Below are positions 33,200-41,420 of a stretch of 41,420 nt of DNA, piece by piece. Below the pieces are notes generated by a model, which was not told the origin of the DNA, made no database searches, and worked only from the letters and a program-made list of their open reading frames with translations. The translations under genes and the position numbers were made by a program. Numbering within the stretch: the first letter of the stretch is position 1; every line of letters begins with the position of its first letter. This DNA is from Candidatus Zipacnadia bacterium (lineage in GTDB: Bacteria > Armatimonadota > Zipacnadia > JALGUG01): positions 1 through 41,420 of the forward strand of contig JALGUG010000026.1 in the NCBI GenBank assembly GCA_029820995.1, in the 5' to 3' direction.

Positions 33200-36100
33200 T
33201 CAAGATGGCTGTGCCCCCTGCGATCCGGCCTCCCGCAGCCGCGCCAACGGAAAGCTGTCCAGCAAATACCGCAATCTCGAATACTCGCCCTTCCGCCAGG
33301 CGCGCTCGCAGAGCCTCATCGTCTCCTGCGCCTGCGTGCGCACTCCCCCGGTCGTGCCCGGCTTCGTCACCAGCGCCCGCGCCTCCTGCAGCCGCTCCCT
33401 CAGCGCCCTCCGTTCGCTCTCGGGAATCTCCGCGGAGGCATACACCATCCTCGCCTGCGCCGGCTGCACCACGAACGACCGCAGCCCGTACGCCGCCAGC
33501 TTGACCGTCAACAGTGTCCCTGTTACCGTCTGTTTGTCCCCCGGCGCGGGACCATTCGGCCCCGGCTCCGCCGGCAGATCGTGCTCGCTCACGAAGCCTC
33601 GCGGCCGCGCCGCTGGCAACTCCCGCCCGGTCACGACCTCCGTCTGCACCTTCTCCCCGGTCGCCGGATCCAACAGCGTCACGTTCCGGCCCGACCAGGC
33701 CGCTCGTGCCGTGACCTCGAACGGCATCCGGTTCACCAGGTAACAATATCGCTGGCCCTCAACCATCTGCTCGCGCATACACACCGGATCGCTCATCCCC
33801 GGCACGTCGCTGAACCGCACACGAGGCAGCGCCCGGTACTGCCGCGCGAACTCACGGATTTCATCCTCGTGCCCCATCGTCAGCACCGTGTACCCGCCGT
33901 ACGCCAGACTGCAGGCGTCCAGCTCCGCCACGGCGTGCGCGTAGAACTCCAGGTAGTTGCGCCCCGCCGCCGTCGGTTGCGACACCCGCCACGGGTGGCA
34001 ATCCCACCAGTACCCTGCAATCGGCTTGCGCTTGCCGATGCTCGACTCGAAGTACCGGCAGTGGAACGCCGTGGCGGGCCAGTTCGAACACTTGAACGGG
34101 CCAATACCCTCGCTCAGCAGCTCGATGTCGCGCGACAAGATCGGATGCGCATTCGGCCCGCCGCCGGCGTAATGAGCCAGGTAGAACCGGTAGTCAATGG
34201 GATACATCACCCGCCGCAGCACCACGCCGGGCAGGTCGCGGTACAGCCTCATGTCGAACCCGCCCTCGCGGTAGATCTGCTCCGTCGAGCGCCCGTCCGG
34301 TCGCCACGTGTTCAGCTTGAACAGCGGATTGCGCATGTGCCCGTCAATGGCGTAGAAGGTCAGGTATAGCTTCAGGTCCTTCCGCCGTCTCTGTACGCGC
34401 CGGCTGATCTCCAGATGTAGGTCCCGGATCTTCTCGCACCGCCACTGCACCCACTGCTCGTAGCACTGCTCGTTCAGCCACCGGAAGCGCTGGCTGAACC
34501 GCGCCGGCCCCGTCTTGTCCGCGGGTACGGTGATCCCGGTCTCCTTCTCGAACAGCCCCACTGTGTAGTCATCGTATCCACACTGTAGCGACCCGAACCA
34601 CACGCAATTGCCCTCGCCCACCAGCAGCGAGATGCCCTCCAGCGCCGGGAAGTCACGGTAGCGATCAACCGCTTCCTCCACGTACGCGATCAGCGCCTCC
34701 CGCACCTCGGGATACAAGACATTATACTCCGGCGGCTCGAAGTAGAACCCCGGCGAACAGGCGCCATCCCACATCACCATCTTCGCCGTCGGCTCCCCCT
34801 CCGCTATCTCCTCCTCCGACTGATCGTGCCACCGCTCGCGAATCTGATAGGTCCCCGCAAAGTACATTTCCGGCAGGAACCTCACACCCCGCGCCCCGCA
34901 CAGCCGCAGAGCGTACTCGACCCAGTCCGTCGAGTGTCGATTCGCTCCGCTGCCGCCCCGGAACTCCTGCAGCGCCGAGGGGTACATTGTCCCGATGTAC
35001 CAGGCAATCGGGTAGCAGATCAGGTTCTGCCCGCTGAACCGCAGGTAGTCCACCAGGCGCTCGAAGCTCTTGTAGACCTCCGGCGGCGAGAAGTCCAGGC
35101 CCCCGTGCTCCAGGCAGATCGTCGGGTCTTCCCAGTACAGCCCAATCCGTCGGCCTCCGTCCGGCGCCGGCCTCACCGCCGCTGTGGGCAGCCCTCCTTC
35201 GGCTTCGTACACCCGAATCCGCGCGCACGCCGCTGGTCGGCCCTGCTCCAGCGTCATGAACACGATTGCGTTGTCCTCCTCCCGGGGCGTAAACCAGATC
35301 GGGAACTCAATCATCCGGTGGGATAGCGGATTCTCGTCTCCGCAGTAATACCCGGTGCCGATGTCATACGTGCCGCTCGCAAAGTGCGGCGAGTTCCCCA
35401 CGATATCGCAGGCTCGCGCCTTGTCATCCGGATACGTCACCACGATCACATGCGCCACTCCCGGCCGCTCGATGCGAAATCGGTAGGCCATGCGATCATA
35501 GCGCGCCGGCCCTGCCTCCCGATACTTGCCCAGCGCCGACTCAACCACCTGACAACTCCCCGTGCTCGCGAATTGCTCCGCCGGAAGCTCCTGCGAGCAG
35601 TCAATGTCCGCCAGGAGCTTCAGCTTCGGCTCCACCCGGGCCACGCCATCCGTCGGCTTCTGCTTGCGCATGCGCGGCACTACCAGGAAGTACGTGCTCA
35701 TCGTCGAAGCAGCATACTTCTTGGGCCGACACATCACCTCATAGACCCCTTCTTCCAGCACCATGCTCCCCCGAACGTCGAGGCTCTCCTCGGACCACTT
35801 GCGCGCCGGCAGCGGCAGCCGCAGCGTCTTGCTCAGCACCTGCTTGCCCTCCGGCGATCGGATCGCCACCATCACATCATCCTGCGCCGATCGGCCCGAC
35901 GAGTTGTACACCCTCACCGCCAGTGTTGCCCCCTGGCCTTGCTCAAAGAGCGTCGGCCGCAGGTCCACCGTCAGCGGCAGCACGCGCTCCGTTGCCTCTG
36001 CCTCGACCTGTCTCGCGGTCAGCGGGGCGTCGTAGACCTTCACCTCGTCAATCAGCGCCTGCGCCGGGTACCGCCCGTTCCAGTTCCCCACGAACATCAG

Positions 36101-37360
36101 CTTCGCCGGCTCTGTCGGCCACCTCGCCGCCTGGCCCTTCTTCCTCGCGACCAGCTTTCCGTCGGCGTACAGGCTCAGCTCGCCCTGTTGCCAGCAGCCC
36201 ACCACGTGGTGCCAGGTCCCGGGCCGCCACTGCTTCGCGCTGCTCTGCAACAGCGGCGGCCGCACGTCGAAGCGCAGCGTCGGCCCGGAGGCCCACATCC
36301 ACAGCCACAGCGCATTGGCGACCTCGCCCGGATTCAGCCAGGTGTTCTTGTCGTCGGCGAAGTACGCACAGTTGCTCTTCAGCCCCTCTGCCAGCGGACA
36401 GACCCACAGCGATACCGCGCCCGCCTCCTTGCTCAGGTTCTTCTCCGCCTCGTACTCAAGCTGCAAACCCTCCTGCGCCAGCAGCGCTTGCCCGACCACA
36501 CCCCCGCCATATTTCACACCCTCGGCCTTCACCGGCGCCGGATTGCCCGCCGCCTGCCTCGCCTCCACACTCCCATCGAACGGCAGGTCAAACACCAACT
36601 TCGCTTTCGCCCTTTCCGCCGCAGCACGCGGCGCGGCGATCGGCAGGGCCTCCGCCTTCTTCCTGGGCAGTTCGCCCCCATACTCCGCCTGCGCCTCTGC
36701 CGCCGTCAACGGCCGGTCGTACAACCGAATATCGTCCAGCCAACCGTTGGCGAACTGTGTGCCATTCACCTCGGCGCCGAAGTACAGCCTTCCGACGCGC
36801 GGCAGCTCGCAGGTTCCCTCCTTGGCCCCCGCCTGCTGGCCGTCCACGAACAGCGCGATCCCCTTCTCCCGCTCCCACGTGGCCACGATGTGGTGCCACT
36901 GCCCCGCCTTCCAAGCGCCCACGGATACACTCGCATTCAGCGCCCGTGGCACGCCGACCCGGAGCGACAGCGTCGCCCCCCAGATCCCGAGCGCCAACGG
37001 CTCCGGCTCCCCTCGCCCCCGCGGCGTCGCCACCAGCGTCCGCACACCGCGCCGCTGCCGCTCATCCCCGGGGTCCCAGTCGGCCCGATACCACAGCGAC
37101 AACGATCCCCGGCTCGGGTCCAGACATCGCTGCACATGCGCCACCAGCCCGCACGGATAACGCACCGACCCGACCCGTGCCGCCTGGCCTCGATGGCCCG
37201 GACCGTACTCGATCACGGTGTACGAGGTCTTGCCGTAGCCGTCGGCTGCGTAGCTCGCGTCCGCCCGACCGTCCAGCGGCAAGTCCAGCCGCAATCCTGG
37301 CGGCGCCGCGGCAGCCACGGCACATATCAGCGCCCCGAAGCAGAAACACCTTCCCACCAT
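33200..37360 (-). CDS. Large secreted LamG-domain glycosidase-like protein
   Basis: The 1386-residue product has a signal peptide (residues 1-19), two concanavalin/LamG-type domains (about 25-230 and 255-460, each with AYPL-like W-HHIVATW or WHHVVGCW and DEVKVYD/DDIRLYD ends), beta-sandwich segments, and a C-terminal half (about 730-1250) that looks like a TIM-barrel glycoside hydrolase-like fold (RIGLYWEDPTICLEHGG; LPEMYFAG; ISLLVGEGNCVWF). I cannot assign a GH family or catalytic acids. ATG 37360 follows GAGGGAGGG. It is divergent from the sulfatase, which shares the LamG theme, so both probably act on external polysaccharide. Confidence 0.75.
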   Translation of the reverse strand: MVGRCFCFGALICAVAAAAPPGLRLDLPLDGRADASYAADGYGKTSYTVIEYGPGHRGQAARVGSVRYPCGLVAHVQRCLDPSRGSLSLWYRADWDPGDERQRRGVRTLVATPRGRGEPEPLALGIWGATLSLRVGVPRALNASVSVGAWKAGQWHHIVATWEREKGIALFVDGQQAGAKEGTCELPRVGRLYFGAEVNGTQFANGWLDDIRLYDRPLTAAEAQAEYGGELPRKKAEALPIAAPRAAAERAKAKLVFDLPFDGSVEARQAAGNPAPVKAEGVKYGGGVVGQALLAQEGLQLEYEAEKNLSKEAGAVSLWVCPLAEGLKSNCAYFADDKNTWLNPGEVANALWLWMWASGPTLRFDVRPPLLQSSAKQWRPGTWHHVVGCWQQGELSLYADGKLVARKKGQAARWPTEPAKLMFVGNWNGRYPAQALIDEVKVYDAPLTARQVEAEATERVLPLTVDLRPTLFEQGQGATLAVRVYNSSGRSAQDDVMVAIRSPEGKQVLSKTLRLPLPARKWSEESLDVRGSMVLEEGVYEVMCRPKKYAASTMSTYFLVVPRMRKQKPTDGVARVEPKLKLLADIDCSQELPAEQFASTGSCQVVESALGKYREAGPARYDRMAYRFRIERPGVAHVIVVTYPDDKARACDIVGNSPHFASGTYDIGTGYYCGDENPLSHRMIEFPIWFTPREEDNAIVFMTLEQGRPAACARIRVYEAEGGLPTAAVRPAPDGGRRIGLYWEDPTICLEHGGLDFSPPEVYKSFERLVDYLRFSGQNLICYPIAWYIGTMYPSALQEFRGGSGANRHSTDWVEYALRLCGARGVRFLPEMYFAGTYQIRERWHDQSEEEIAEGEPTAKMVMWDGACSPGFYFEPPEYNVLYPEVREALIAYVEEAVDRYRDFPALEGISLLVGEGNCVWFGSLQCGYDDYTVGLFEKETGITVPADKTGPARFSQRFRWLNEQCYEQWVQWRCEKIRDLHLEISRRVQRRRKDLKLYLTFYAIDGHMRNPLFKLNTWRPDGRSTEQIYREGGFDMRLYRDLPGVVLRRVMYPIDYRFYLAHYAGGGPNAHPILSRDIELLSEGIGPFKCSNWPATAFHCRYFESSIGKRKPIAGYWWDCHPWRVSQPTAAGRNYLEFYAHAVAELDACSLAYGGYTVLTMGHEDEIREFARQYRALPRVRFSDVPGMSDPVCMREQMVEGQRYCYLVNRMPFEVTARAAWSGRNVTLLDPATGEKVQTEVVTGRELPAARPRGFVSEHDLPAEPGPNGPAPGDKQTVTGTLLTVKLAAYGLRSFVVQPAQARMVYASAEIPESERRALRERLQEARALVTKPGTTGGVRTQAQETMRLCERAWRKGEYSRLRYLLDSFPLARLREAGSQGAQPS

Positions 37361-37533
37361 GCCGCACCCTCCCTCGCGGCCCCGGCCGCTGCGGCCGCTG
37401 CAACTTTCTCAGCCGGTGCCCTTTCCGCGGTTGCACCTCAATAACCTCTCGCCACGGCTGGCCGTGCAGGGCAAGCGCGCGCTCGGCACGAATACAGCTC
37501 TCGAGTCGCTCTCTGTCTCAGGAGGCAACGCCG

Positions 37534-39642
37534 ATGTCCAAGGGCTTCTCGCGCCGCGAATTCTTGCGCCGCCTCTCTCTCACCGGCGCCGGCCTCGCTG
37601 CCGGCCTCGGCCTCGAGGGCCAACGGCCTGCAGCCTACGCCGCGGAGGCCCGGCCGAACATCCTGTTCATCCTTACCGATGACCAGCGCTGGGACGCCAT
37701 GTCATGCCTGGGCCACCCCTTTCTGCACACGCCCCACATGGATCGCCTCGCCCAGGACGGCGCTCGCCTTGCCAACGCTTTCGTCACCACCTCCCTCTGC
37801 TCCCCCAGCCGGGCCAGCTTCCTTACCGGCGCCTACGCCCACACTCACGGCGTTCGTACTAACGAGGGCATGGCCATTGATGCCGGCGTGCCCACCTTCC
37901 CGCTGCTCCTACAGCAAGCAGGATACGAGACCGCGTTCCTCGGCAAGTGGCATATGCAACCCCGCGCCAATCCGCGGCCCGGCTTTGACTACTGGCTCAG
38001 CTTCGCCGGCCAGGGCGTGTACAATAACCCGAGGCTGAACGAGAACGGCCACAACTTCCAGACCGAAGGGTACATCACTGACCTGCTCACCGACTATGCC
38101 GTGAAGTGGCTCCAGCGCCGACGCGAAAAGCCCTTCTGCCTGTACCTGTCCCATAAGGCCGTGCACGGGCCCTTCACGCCGGCCGAACGCCACAAGAACG
38201 CCTTCCCGCACGCCCAAATCCCCCAGCCGGCCGGCTTTGACGACACCTTCGAGGGCAAGCCTGAGTGGATCCGCGCCGCCATGATCCGCGGCGCCCGACC
38301 TCGCCAGATGCGCAAGAACCGGGACAAGCCCGTCCCCTCGAAGATCGAGCCCGGTGAGTGGAACCCCGCCGTCAAGAGCCGCCTCGACTACTACCGCTGC
38401 CTGCTCGCCGTGGACGAAGGCATGGGCCGAATCTTCCGCACGCTGACCGATCTCGACGTCATGGATCATACGATCATCGTTTTCTGCAGCGACAACGGCT
38501 ATTTCATGGGCGAGCACCGCCGGGGCGACAAGCGCCTGATGTACGAGGAGTCCATCCGCATCCCCTTCCTGGTCCGCTACCCGCCGCTGGTGAAGCCCGG
38601 CACAGTCATCCCCGAGATCGCCCTCAACATTGATCTGGCTCCCACCCTCCTGGACCTGGCGGGCGTCAAAGCCCCCGACACGGTCCAGGGCCGCTCCCTG
38701 CGCCCTCTGCTTGCCGGCCAACACGTCCAGTGGCGTCACTCGTTCCTATACGAGTACTTCCAGGAAGCCTGGCTGGCCGGCATTCCCACTATGCTGGGCG
38801 TGCGCACCGAGAGCTGGAAGTACGTCCGCTACCCGGAGATCCAAGACCTTGATGAAATGTACGACCTCGCGAATGATCCCATCGAGATGCACAACCTCGC
38901 TCAGGACCCGGCCCACCAGGCCAAGCTCCGGGAGCTCCGCGCCGAGCTCGACCGCCTGCTCAAACAGACCGGCTACGGCAATCCGCCCCGCACCGTGGTC
39001 AAGCGCCCCGGAACGCTCGTGGCCCACTATGCGTTTGACCAAGACGAAGGCGGCACCGCCAAGGACGCCTCCGGCAAGGGCAATGACGCCCAGATTACCG
39101 GCACCAAGCTGGTGCCCGGCCGCCGCGGCCAGGCCCGCGAGTTCAGCGGGAAGGATCACTTGGAAATCGCCAAATCCGCCAACCTCGATTGCTCCAACAA
39201 GCCGTGGGCCGTCGAAGCCTGGGTCAAATGCACCGCCGCGGACGGCGTGATCCTCGCTCGTGGCGGCCAGAGCTACGGCTATGCGCTTTACCTGCAGGAA
39301 GGAATGCCGGTCTTTGCCGTCAGGGCCGGCGGAGGCCTGTTTGAGGTCCGCGGCGAGAAGCTGCAGCAGGATGTCTGGGTGCACCTCGCCGGCGTCATCA
39401 CCGGCACCCGCCAGTTGCGGCTCTACGTCAATGGCCGCCCCGTGGCCAATAAGGAGCTGCGCCTGTTCATCTCCGCCGATCCCAACGAAGCGATGCAAAT
39501 CGGCGCCGACCTGGGCACTAAAGTCGGCGATTACGAGGACGACCAGGGCTTTGTCGGCCTGATTGACGAAGTGAGTATCTACGATGGCGAACGGACCGAC
39601 GAACAGATCGCGCAAGCCGCAACCGGCTCATCAGATCATTGA
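37534..39642 (+). CDS. Tat-exported sulfatase with C-terminal LamG domain
   Basis: The 702-residue product opens with a twin-arginine signal (SRREFLRRLSLTGAGLAAGL). The sulfatase domain shows PNILFILTDDQ (metal Asp49/Asp50) and C89-S-P-S-R93, the site converted to formylglycine, and FCSDNGYFMGEH. Residues about 490-695 are a LamG domain. It should hydrolyse sulfate esters, probably on polysaccharide, outside the cytoplasm. ATG 37534 has AGGAGG 8 nt upstream; the frame is open far upstream (to 35923) but that part is antisense to the LamG glycosidase gene. The 173-bp divergent region before it shows no clear promoter. Confidence 0.92.
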   Translation: MSKGFSRREFLRRLSLTGAGLAAGLGLEGQRPAAYAAEARPNILFILTDDQRWDAMSCLGHPFLHTPHMDRLAQDGARLANAFVTTSLCSPSRASFLTGAYAHTHGVRTNEGMAIDAGVPTFPLLLQQAGYETAFLGKWHMQPRANPRPGFDYWLSFAGQGVYNNPRLNENGHNFQTEGYITDLLTDYAVKWLQRRREKPFCLYLSHKAVHGPFTPAERHKNAFPHAQIPQPAGFDDTFEGKPEWIRAAMIRGARPRQMRKNRDKPVPSKIEPGEWNPAVKSRLDYYRCLLAVDEGMGRIFRTLTDLDVMDHTIIVFCSDNGYFMGEHRRGDKRLMYEESIRIPFLVRYPPLVKPGTVIPEIALNIDLAPTLLDLAGVKAPDTVQGRSLRPLLAGQHVQWRHSFLYEYFQEAWLAGIPTMLGVRTESWKYVRYPEIQDLDEMYDLANDPIEMHNLAQDPAHQAKLRELRAELDRLLKQTGYGNPPRTVVKRPGTLVAHYAFDQDEGGTAKDASGKGNDAQITGTKLVPGRRGQAREFSGKDHLEIAKSANLDCSNKPWAVEAWVKCTAADGVILARGGQSYGYALYLQEGMPVFAVRAGGGLFEVRGEKLQQDVWVHLAGVITGTRQLRLYVNGRPVANKELRLFISADPNEAMQIGADLGTKVGDYEDDQGFVGLIDEVSIYDGERTDEQIAQAATGSSDH

Positions 39643-39660
39643 TCTTGGAAGGGATGCCGC

Positions 39661-40989
39661 ATGTACGACTTGGATCCGCCCGCTCTCTACGCCCATGAAT
39701 CCGTCCTTGCCCGCGAGGCCGACCGCGAACGCATGCTCCGCGTCGTCCAGGCCTGCGGGCGTACTATGGACGACGTGCTTGTCTATGCCGATGATCAGCT
39801 CTACGACCTCATCGAGAAGCGCGGCTTCCGCTCCGCCCGCCGTCGCATGGGGACGCTGGCAGAGGTCCACGACCCCGCCCTGCTGTTCAACACCTTCCGC
39901 TTCGATGGCCGGGCCCCGGAAGCCAGAGAAGCTCTCGCCGAGCGCTTCAGCGGCTTCCGCGGCCACCTCGCCGACGCGCTCCTCGGCTACGGCGCCTTCG
40001 ACTGGTTCTGCGCCGGCCTGAAGGACGACCCACACCGCAACGACAAGGTCTGCCGCCCTTGCTGGCGCCTGCACTTCCAGCAGGGCTGCGTCCACCGCTG
40101 CCGGTACTGCGGCGAGGGCGGGCTGCTGGTGACCATGACCAACGTCGAAGACTACATCCAGCAGCTCGACAAGGTGATCGCCGCCCATCCCTGGCAGGAG
40201 ACCTACCTGCTGGAAGATGATGCCGACATCCCCTGCCTGGAGCCCGAGCTGGGCTGCCTCGGCCCGATCATCGAGTACTTCGGCACCGTCGAGGACCGCT
40301 ACCTCATCATCCACACCAAGACCTGGAACACCGACTGGATGCGTAGCCTCGACCACCGCGGCCACACCATCGTCGTCTGGAGCCTCACCAGCCACACGGT
40401 CAGCCGCGAGATCGAGCCCAAGTCCGGCACCACCGAGCAGCGCATCGAGGCCGCCCGGCGCCTCCAGGAGGCCGGCTATACGATCCGCTACAAGTTCAAG
40501 CCCATCGTCCCCGTCCGCAACTGGCGCGAAGAAGCGGCCGAGATGATCGAGCTGGCCCTCACCCGCACTAACCCCGACAACCTCAGCCTATTCTCCTTCG
40601 CCTGGTGCACCGTGGACCAGATGAAGGAGATGCTCGACGTTGAGATGCTCGACCCCTCCTTCGTCCGGGCGGCCGAAGAGTCCGTCGAAGCCGTGGCCCA
40701 CACGCTCGCCAAACCCTTCCCGGAGCACAAGCGCGCCGAGCTGTACGAGCACTATCTCGCCGAGATCAAGCGCTGGAACCCGGAGGTCCCCGTCTGCTTA
40801 TCCACGGAGACCTGGGACATGTGGAAGCGCTTCAAAGATCGCCTGGGCATGACGCCGACCAACTACGTCTGCGGCTGCGGCCCCCAAGCCGTCCCCTGGC
40901 GCAGGAAGCTCGACGTCAATCCCTTCGCCGTCGCCCGGCGCGTCCCCGTAGACACCGGCGACGACGGCCCCGGCGTCTACGGACATTGA
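39661..40989 (+). CDS. Radical SAM protein, spore-photolyase-like
   Basis: The 442-residue product has the radical SAM cluster motif C143-x3-C147-x2-C150 (QQGCVHRCRYC), with two extra cysteines just upstream (C131, C134) and a CGCGPQ motif near the C-terminus. The overall pattern, including a substrate-length N-terminal helical part and HTKTWNTDWM, resembles the spore photoproduct lyase-like group, though the cluster spacing alone does not define function. The ATG at 39661 follows GGAAGGG, 18 nt after the sulfatase stop, so the two form an operon. A role in sulfatase maturation or in an unrelated modification are both possible. Confidence 0.75.
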   Translation: MYDLDPPALYAHESVLAREADRERMLRVVQACGRTMDDVLVYADDQLYDLIEKRGFRSARRRMGTLAEVHDPALLFNTFRFDGRAPEAREALAERFSGFRGHLADALLGYGAFDWFCAGLKDDPHRNDKVCRPCWRLHFQQGCVHRCRYCGEGGLLVTMTNVEDYIQQLDKVIAAHPWQETYLLEDDADIPCLEPELGCLGPIIEYFGTVEDRYLIIHTKTWNTDWMRSLDHRGHTIVVWSLTSHTVSREIEPKSGTTEQRIEAARRLQEAGYTIRYKFKPIVPVRNWREEAAEMIELALTRTNPDNLSLFSFAWCTVDQMKEMLDVEMLDPSFVRAAEESVEAVAHTLAKPFPEHKRAELYEHYLAEIKRWNPEVPVCLSTETWDMWKRFKDRLGMTPTNYVCGCGPQAVPWRRKLDVNPFAVARRVPVDTGDDGPGVYGH

Positions 40990-41042
40990 CGCGCGGGGCC
41001 GTCAGTCCGGTCTTTGCGTGTACTACCTGCCCGCCGGCCTGC

Positions 41043-41063
41043 CACGGGTCATCTTGACCCGTG
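41043..41063. terminator. Convergent hairpin
   Basis: CACGGGTCA and TGACCCGTG form a perfect 9-bp stem with a 3-nt loop between the convergent radical SAM and oxidoreductase genes. There is no T-run on either side, so it may act as a bidirectional roadblock or a transcript 3'-end structure. Confidence 0.45.
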
Positions 41064-41096
41064 CCAAGCCAGCCGTGCTGCGAGACCTGCCGCCGA

Positions 41097-41420
41097 CTAC
41101 ATCAAATCCGCCAGCCGCACGGGCGCGCCGCCCTGCTCCACCGACTTGTACCCCGCGACCGAGATCGCCAGGCTCTTGACGCCCTCCTCGTACGGCACGC
41201 TGGTCTCCGTCTTGCCGGCCAGGACCGCGTCATACAGCTCAAACAGCACATAATCCGACCAGTTCTCACCCGCCTTCATCTCCCCCTCTTCGTCCCCGAC
41301 CCAACTTGCGTTCGGCCCGTCAATCGTCACCAGCAATCCGTCCGCCACGACCTTGAATCCCATGTCCCATTTGGCCTGCGGCACCAGCGAGCAGCTCAAT
41401 GTGCCCAGCGCGCCGCTCTC
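41097..41420 (-). CDS. Gfo/Idh/MocA family oxidoreductase, C-terminal part (runs off the window)
   Basis: The visible 107 residues begin ESGALGTLSCSL at the window edge and end with GVKSLAISVAGYKSVEQGGA, the typical C-terminal dimerisation sheet and last helix of Gfo/Idh/MocA NAD(P)-dependent sugar oxidoreductases. The N-terminal Rossmann domain lies beyond the edge. Such genes are common near sulfatases and glycosidases in polysaccharide-degrading bacteria. Confidence 0.8.
   Translation of the reverse strand, partial: ESGALGTLSCSLVPQAKWDMGFKVVADGLLVTIDGPNASWVGDEEGEMKAGENWSDYVLFELYDAVLAGKTETSVPYEEGVKSLAISVAGYKSVEQGGAPVRLADLM

Noticed and set aside
35923..37533. 537 codons open upstream of the sulfatase start
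   Set aside because: This part is antisense to the LamG glycosidase gene and is Pro/Ala/Ser/Arg-rich without domains; a Tat signal and ribosome binding site mark the true start at 37534.
1..41420. CRISPR arrays, prophage, integrase or insertion sequence genes
   Set aside because: I saw no regularly spaced repeats, transposase or integrase motifs; the only dispersed repeat is the pair of REP-like elements.

Overview
The window is about 41 kb of GC-rich bacterial DNA whose core is a nearly complete Wood-Ljungdahl (reductive acetyl-CoA) locus, flanked by a translation block on the left and a polysaccharide/sulfatase block on the right. The mix of genes (SigH-type sigma factor upstream of tRNA-Thr/Tyr/Thr-tuf, a DUF6785-type membrane protein, LamG-carrying secreted hydrolases, a Tat-exported sulfatase, a Gfo/Idh/MocA oxidoreductase) suggests an uncultured bacterium of the Armatimonadota/Planctomycetota/Hydrogenedentota sort with a fermentative or acetogenic lifestyle. 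The phylum is inference only; no rRNA gene is present.

Layout. 1-1341 (minus): SigH-like sigma factor, tRNA-Thr(TGT), tRNA-Tyr(GTA), tRNA-Thr(GGT) and the first 33 codons of tuf, apparently driven by a good sigma70-type promoter at 1560-1588. 1610-7373 (minus): SDR epimerase, DUF6785-like membrane protein, GHMP sugar kinase, CcsA-type haem/cytochrome c assembly protein. 7500-26974 (minus): the acetyl-CoA pathway block, transcribed in the order cooS, cooF-like ferredoxin, nuoE, nuoF, HoxU/NuoG-N-like subunit, acsB, acsC, acsV, acsD, acsE, DUF166, two CooC-type ATPases, a BioD-like/DRTGG protein, fhs, folD. 27671-30802 (plus): lpdA, metF, metV, divergent from cooS across a 0.7-kb intergenic region. 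30887-37360 (minus): a remarkable three-part fusion (cyclic-nucleotide-binding-like domain + acetate-kinase-like domain + PduL phosphotransacylase), preceded by a very large LamG glycosidase-like protein. 37534-40989 (plus): Tat sulfatase-LamG and a radical SAM protein. 41097-41420 (minus): C-terminal end of a Gfo/Idh/MocA oxidoreductase.

How the genes work together. Fhs, FolD and MetF/MetV carry formate to methyl-THF; AcsE moves the methyl group to the corrinoid protein AcsC/AcsD, which AcsV reactivates; CooS reduces CO2 to CO; AcsB joins CO, methyl and CoA into acetyl-CoA. CooS, the CooF-like ferredoxin and the NuoE/NuoF/HoxU-like proteins are contiguous, so a CO dehydrogenase linked directly to NAD(H) is a reasonable hypothesis. 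The PduL fusion would make acetyl phosphate. Formate dehydrogenase, FchA, hydrogenase, Rnf and a canonical AckA are not in the window.

Main points for a second look: (1) the fusion protein, in which the acetate kinase domain has lost several catalytic residues while PduL keeps all its metal ligands; (2) a FolD lacking the Lys and Gln of the cyclohydrolase site; (3) a CooC-type ATPase gene truncated by an exact 17-bp tandem duplication; (4) a CODH-diaphorase gene set without hydrogenase or formate dehydrogenase catalytic subunit; (5) an approximately 79-bp REP-like repeat present twice inside the pathway block.
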